Below are positions 60,202-64,000 of a stretch of 64,000 nt of DNA, one piece after another; the stretch's first letter is position 1, and each line of letters starts with the position of its first letter. A program made the translations under genes and the position numbers. The DNA comes from Micrococcales bacterium UBA7469. GTDB taxonomy: Bacteria; Actinomycetota; Actinomycetes; Actinomycetales; Microbacteriaceae. Below the pieces are notes generated by a model that searched no databases, was not told where the DNA came from, and saw only the letters and a program-made list of their open reading frames with translations. The stretch lies in NCBI GenBank assembly GCA_002479805.1, contig DLPB01000007.1, positions 55,528 through 119,527 on the forward strand, given 5' to 3'.

Positions 60202-61300
60202 TTGCCACCGCTGCGCTGACCGTGCGATCGATGGTGGTCTGCCCCAAAACCCTGGTACCGACATACAGCACCGCGGTTTGACCAGGTGCGACCCCATAAA
60301 GCTTTTCTTTGAGATTGATTACCAGTTCGCCATCGATGAGAGACACTGTGGCATCAATCGCATCGCCGTGGGCACGAACCTGCACCTGGCAGTCAAACTC
60401 AATCTCCGGTTCCTCGGGGGCTTTTCCGCACCACGAATAACGAGACCCGGCCAACTGAGCGATAAGCAGCGCAGCTTCTGGGCCGACCACTACCTCTTTG
60501 GTCTTGGGTCGAATCTCCAGCACATATCGCGGCTTACCATCCTTCGCTGGACGACCGAGGTTGAGGCCTTTGCGCTGACCAATGGTGAAACCCACGTGAC
60601 CGTCGTGAGTGCCGACCTGATTACCTTCCTGATCAACAATCACCCCCGGCTCGGCCGACGTAAAGTCCTTAAGCCACTCCCTGGTATCACCCTCTGGAAT
60701 GAAGCAGATGTCGTAGGAGTCTGGCTTGTTGGCAACACTCAGGCCCCGGCGATCGGCCTCTTCTCGAACTAGAGACTTCGATGCCGTAGCGCCCAGCGGA
60801 AATAGCGAATGCCTCAGCTGCTCAGCGGTAAGGACGCCCAGCACATAAGACTGATCCTTGGCCATCTCTAGCGATCGATGTAGCTCAAGATTCCCAGCCT
60901 CATCCTCAAAGATCGAGGCGTAATGACCGGTGCAGACCGCATCAAACCCGAGCGCTAAACCCTTTTCCAAAAGAGCCGCGAACTTAATGCGCTCATTGCA
61001 TCTCATGCAGGGATTTGGGGTTCTGCCGGCCTGATACTCCGCCACAAAGTCGTCCACCACATCAAGCTTGAATCGCTCGGAGAAGTCCCAAACGTAGAAA
61101 TCGATGCCGAGCTTTTTGGCTGCGCGCTGGGCATCCATCGAGTCTTCGATGGTGCAGCAACCGCGAGATCCGGTGCGCAGGGTTCCCGGCATGCGAGAAA
61201 GAGCTAGGTGAACACCCACCACCTCGTGACCCATGTCAACCGCGCGAGCAGCGGCTACGGCAGAGTCAACTCCACCACTCATCGCCGCCAAAACACGCAT
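60194..61300 (-). CDS. mnmA: tRNA-specific 2-thiouridylase
   Basis: Thiolates uridine 34 of tRNA-Lys, -Glu and -Gln. The 368-residue protein has the PP-loop AAMSGGVDSAVAA, catalytic Cys101 in NPCMRCNERIKF and Cys198 in DSYDICFIPEGD, and the GQRKGL loop (FTIGQRKGLNLG). The sulfur probably comes from the cysteine desulfurase encoded 26 bases upstream, a pairing conserved in actinobacteria. Its stop overlaps the ligA start by eight bases, so the two are translationally coupled. Confidence 0.95.
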   Translation of the reverse strand: MRVLAAMSGGVDSAVAAARAVDMGHEVVGVHLALSRMPGTLRTGSRGCCTIEDSMDAQRAAKKLGIDFYVWDFSERFKLDVVDDFVAEYQAGRTPNPCMRCNERIKFAALLEKGLALGFDAVCTGHYASIFEDEAGNLELHRSLEMAKDQSYVLGVLTAEQLRHSLFPLGATASKSLVREEADRRGLSVANKPDSYDICFIPEGDTREWLKDFTSAEPGVIVDQEGNQVGTHDGHVGFTIGQRKGLNLGRPAKDGKPRYVLEIRPKTKEVVVGPEAALLIAQLAGSRYSWCGKAPEEPEIEFDCQVQVRAHGDAIDATVSLIDGELVINLKEKLYGVAPGQTAVLYVGTRVLGQTTIDRTVSAAVANV

Positions 61301-61326
61301 TAGACAAGTCTAAATTGCTAATTGCA

Positions 61327-62490
61327 TTAGTGGTTGAGTCCAGCCCTAAGTGCCATTTCGTAAACTTCGGAAATTGCCTGCGTGAAAGCTTTAATATCTG
61401 CCTCAGTGGTTGTGTGTCCGAGGCTTACTCGAATCACAGCCGAGGCTTCTGCCTCGTCATAACCCATGGCCAACAGCACGTGAGACGCCCGCAACACACC
61501 GGCCTGACAGGCGCTACCGGCTGAAACGCTGACGCCTTTTTGATCAAGCAAAAACAATAGTGAGTCGCTTTGCACGCCGGGGAATATGAAGCTTGCGGTG
61601 TGGCCAATCCTTGCACCCGAGATGGTTTTTAGGGCCTGCGGAACTTTCTCTAACACCTCGGCCTCCAACTGGTCGCGAAGTATTTCAAGTCTGGCCTCAC
61701 GTTCAACCATGTCTTTGACGGCTAACTCAGAAGCGGTCGCAAGACTGAGCGCATGCGGGTAGTTCATGGTTCCGGAGCGCAGCCCACGTTCCTGGCCGCC
61801 GCCGTGGATAAGGGATATCGGTTTTTGACTGCGGGAAACAATCAGGGCACCTACCCCAATTGGTGCACCGAGCTTGTGACCTGAAATCGACATGGCAGCC
61901 AGCCCGGAGGCTCGGAACGATATTTCAGTGTGACCAAAAGCCGCTACCGCATCGCTGTGCACCGGAATGCCGTACTCATTAGCCATTGCTGCGATTGTCG
62001 AAATGTCCCAGATCGCTCCGGTTTCGTTATTCACCCACATCAGCGAAACCAGCGCTATTTCATCGCCGAACTCGGTAAGCCAAGCCCTGTAAGTCGAAAG
62101 GTCTGGCTGTCCGGTTTTATCAACTGGTAGCCAGAGCACCTGCACATCTTCGTGCTGCTCCAGCCACTCGATTGGATCAATTACGGCATGGTGCTCAGTG
62201 AGAGCAGAGATTATGTAGTTACGCGGCTTGTCCTGCTGTCGCTGCCAATAGAAGCCCTTGATCGCGAGATTATTTGCCTCTGAGCCACCGGAGGTAAAGA
62301 CCACTTCGGCTAAGTTGCAGTCGGCCGCCTGAGCCAAAAGCTCTCGAGCCTGCTCTAGAAGTTCTCTGGTTTCACGCCCGTGGGCGTGAACCGAAGACGG
62401 ATTGCCCAGGTGCGCGAGAGCCTCAAGATAGGCATCCAGCGCCTTGGGTCGCACCGGTGTGGTGGAGGCGTGGTCCAAAAACGTGGACAT
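61327..62490 (-). CDS. Cysteine desulfurase (IscS/NifS-like)
   Basis: PLP enzyme that takes sulfur from cysteine to form a persulfide for tRNA thiolation or iron-sulfur assembly. The 387-residue protein has the Schiff-base lysine Lys206 in MSISGHKLGAP and the persulfide Cys328 in SAGSACQAG, with FTSGGSEANNLAI near residue 70 and HSDAVAAFGH for the cofactor Asp. Located directly upstream of mnmA, it most likely serves that enzyme. SUF genes, if present, are outside the window. It diverges from glgX across 62 bases. Confidence 0.93.
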   Translation of the reverse strand: MSTFLDHASTTPVRPKALDAYLEALAHLGNPSSVHAHGRETRELLEQARELLAQAADCNLAEVVFTSGGSEANNLAIKGFYWQRQQDKPRNYIISALTEHHAVIDPIEWLEQHEDVQVLWLPVDKTGQPDLSTYRAWLTEFGDEIALVSLMWVNNETGAIWDISTIAAMANEYGIPVHSDAVAAFGHTEISFRASGLAAMSISGHKLGAPIGVGALIVSRSQKPISLIHGGGQERGLRSGTMNYPHALSLATASELAVKDMVEREARLEILRDQLEAEVLEKVPQALKTISGARIGHTASFIFPGVQSDSLLFLLDQKGVSVSAGSACQAGVLRASHVLLAMGYDEAEASAVIRVSLGHTTTEADIKAFTQAISEVYEMALRAGLNH

Positions 62491-62552
62491 GACTCAAGCC
62501 TAATTGCCCAAGCGCTGAAACCTTCGGTTGCTAGGGTGAGTACCTGATTTAG

Positions 62553-64000
62553 ATGATGGATGCACAAATCGAAAAACTAACTGCCCCGCTTGGGCTATCC
62601 CTATTGGATGGCGGCGGAGTTTTTTCGACCTGGTCGGAATCAGCCACCAGCATCGATCTGCACATCCTGGATCCCGAGGACACCTCAAATTCGCTGCACG
62701 TTTTGCCGCTTCAGCCAGGCGATGGCGGCATTTGGTCGACCGGTGATGATCGCCTGGTGCAGGGAATCAAGTACGTGCTTAGGGCAAATGGCCCCGAAGG
62801 TCCAAGGCACGCCTTTCAGCCTGAGCGAAACCTGTTAGACCCTTACGCCAAAGGCCTGGTTCGAGAATCTCCCAAGGACTACCACTGTGTTGCAGTGGAT
62901 CGAGGTTTTGATTGGGAGGGCGTCACTAAGCCCGGCATCGCACTCTCAGAATCCATCATTTACGAAGCACACGTTCGCGGGCTCACCCGAATTAATCCGG
63001 CGATTCCAGAGGAAATTCGCGGCTCCTATGCAGCGCTTGGTCACCCGGCCACCATTGAGTACCTGAAGAATCTCGGCATTACCGCTATTGAACTATTGCC
63101 GATACAGACCTTTATATCCGAGCCAAGACTTGTGAACCTGGGGCTTATCAACTACTGGGGCTACAACACCATCAATTACTTCTCCCCGCACATGAGATAC
63201 GCCGCCGAGGGAACCCGTGCCATGGGCCCGGATCACATTCTCAGAGAGCTCAAGACTGCCATCCGAGAATTGCATCGAGCCGGCATCGAGGTGATTATGG
63301 ATGTGGTCTATAACCACACCGCCGAAGGTGGTTCGAAGGGGCTGACCTACTCATATCGCGGGCTCGATAACTCCAACTATTACCGCCAAGATGACCAGGG
63401 CAATTACCACGACACCACCGGATGCGGTAACACCTTGAACTTTGCCAACCCGATGGTTCAGAAATTGACCCTCGACTCCCTGCGCTACTGGAGCGAAGAA
63501 CTGCAAATTGACGGTTATCGCTTCGATTTGGCCGCCACCTTGGCACGGGATGAGAACAACCACTTCAATCCTCAGCACCCGCTTTTGCAGGCGATGCAGC
63601 AAGACCCCGTTATTTCGCAAACCAAGTTAATTGTTGAACCTTGGGACGTTGGCATGGGCGGCTGGCAGACCGGTAATTTCCCAGTCGGCTTCCCCGAGTG
63701 GAACGACCGCTATCGCGATTCGATCAGAAAGTTTTGGCTGGCCGATATTTCTCAGGCTCGCAACAACGGAAATCACGGCTCCGGGGTGCAAGAGCTTGCC
63801 GGTCGCATTTCTGGCTCTCAGGATCTGATGAACAATCGCCAGGGACCAAATGCCTCGGTGAACTTCATTACCGCACACGATGGCTTCACGCTGTGGGATC
63901 TGGTTTCCTACAACGTCAAACACAACTCCGCGAACGGTGAGGGCAATCGCGACGGGGCGAACCACAACATCTCCTTCAATCACGGGTTCGAGGGTGAATC
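62553..64000 (+). CDS. glgX: Glycogen debranching enzyme GlgX, partial (C-terminus beyond right edge)
   Basis: Alpha-1,6-glucosidase (GH13, isoamylase-like) that removes branches from glycogen limit dextrins. 482 codons are visible, starting ATG 62553 (tandem ATG; MMDAQIEKLTAPLGLS). After an N-terminal CBM48 region the catalytic barrel shows YEAHVRGLT, MDVVYNHTAEGG, and the triad Asp325 (YRFDLAATLARD), Glu362 (IVEPWDVG) and Asp443 (TAHDGFTLWD). No good Shine-Dalgarno precedes the start. It is cut by the window edge. A treX/glgX distinction is not made here. Confidence 0.92.
   Translation, partial: MMDAQIEKLTAPLGLSLLDGGGVFSTWSESATSIDLHILDPEDTSNSLHVLPLQPGDGGIWSTGDDRLVQGIKYVLRANGPEGPRHAFQPERNLLDPYAKGLVRESPKDYHCVAVDRGFDWEGVTKPGIALSESIIYEAHVRGLTRINPAIPEEIRGSYAALGHPATIEYLKNLGITAIELLPIQTFISEPRLVNLGLINYWGYNTINYFSPHMRYAAEGTRAMGPDHILRELKTAIRELHRAGIEVIMDVVYNHTAEGGSKGLTYSYRGLDNSNYYRQDDQGNYHDTTGCGNTLNFANPMVQKLTLDSLRYWSEELQIDGYRFDLAATLARDENNHFNPQHPLLQAMQQDPVISQTKLIVEPWDVGMGGWQTGNFPVGFPEWNDRYRDSIRKFWLADISQARNNGNHGSGVQELAGRISGSQDLMNNRQGPNASVNFITAHDGFTLWDLVSYNVKHNSANGEGNRDGANHNISFNHGFEGE

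Overview
This window reads as chromosome from a streamlined, monoderm actinobacterium, most likely a Microbacteriaceae member of the freshwater planktonic (Luna / Rhodoluna / Aquiluna-like) type. The placement is an inference. It rests on protein content (paired clpP1-clpP2, eukaryote-like IleRS, DUF4233 between folC and ndk, group II truncated haemoglobin, fused PutA without a DNA-binding domain), intermediate G+C by eye (not computed), and extreme packing. Co-directional genes overlap by ATGA/GTGA, several convergent genes share their stop codons, and no stretch above 300 bases lacks a gene. I see no rRNA, CRISPR array, insertion sequence, prophage or attachment site.

Layout. 1-5109 (-): ileS-folC-DUF4233-ndk. 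5181-9791 (+): valS and an M3 metallopeptidase. 9788-14849 (-): a BenE-type transporter, clpX, clpP2, clpP1 and tig. Two tRNA genes (Pro, Gly) follow, then nei, rpiB, a DUF1648/PH-like membrane protein and a KefB-type antiporter (-). 18297-22327 (+): pepN, a short mscS, a truncated haemoglobin and a GNAT gene. 22316-29455: thioesterase, ettA, an ssb paralogue, msrA, an EamA transporter, a thioredoxin and ald. Much of the left half matches a gene neighbourhood widely conserved in actinobacteria.

29579-42365 (+) is the most distinctive metabolic block. It holds an Lrp regulator, a group II PLP decarboxylase, an N-carbamoylputrescine amidase-like nitrilase, agmatine deiminase, a complete NMT1/THI5-type ABC importer (lipoprotein, ATPase, two permeases), an arginine/lysine/ornithine decarboxylase, a DUF885 peptidase, argG and deoD. 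Together these could convert arginine to putrescine through agmatine, next to an importer whose substrate is unknown.

42346-54002: a small membrane protein, a collagen-like protein with a phage-fibre-like C-terminal half, a LysE exporter, a DEAD-box helicase with an unusually hairpin-rich leader, a UPF0114 protein, tRNA-Arg, putA, and a lone RND permease with a long low-complexity tail. 54009-64000: orn, tRNA-His, then gatB-gatA-gatC, ligA, mnmA and a cysteine desulfurase on the minus strand, and the start of glgX running off the right edge.

Most of the window is housekeeping. The best leads are the collagen/phage-fibre chimera, the structured helicase leader, the agmatine-pathway/NMT1 transporter neighbourhood, the BenE gene with no standard start codon, and the palindromes between the divergent ileS and valS genes.
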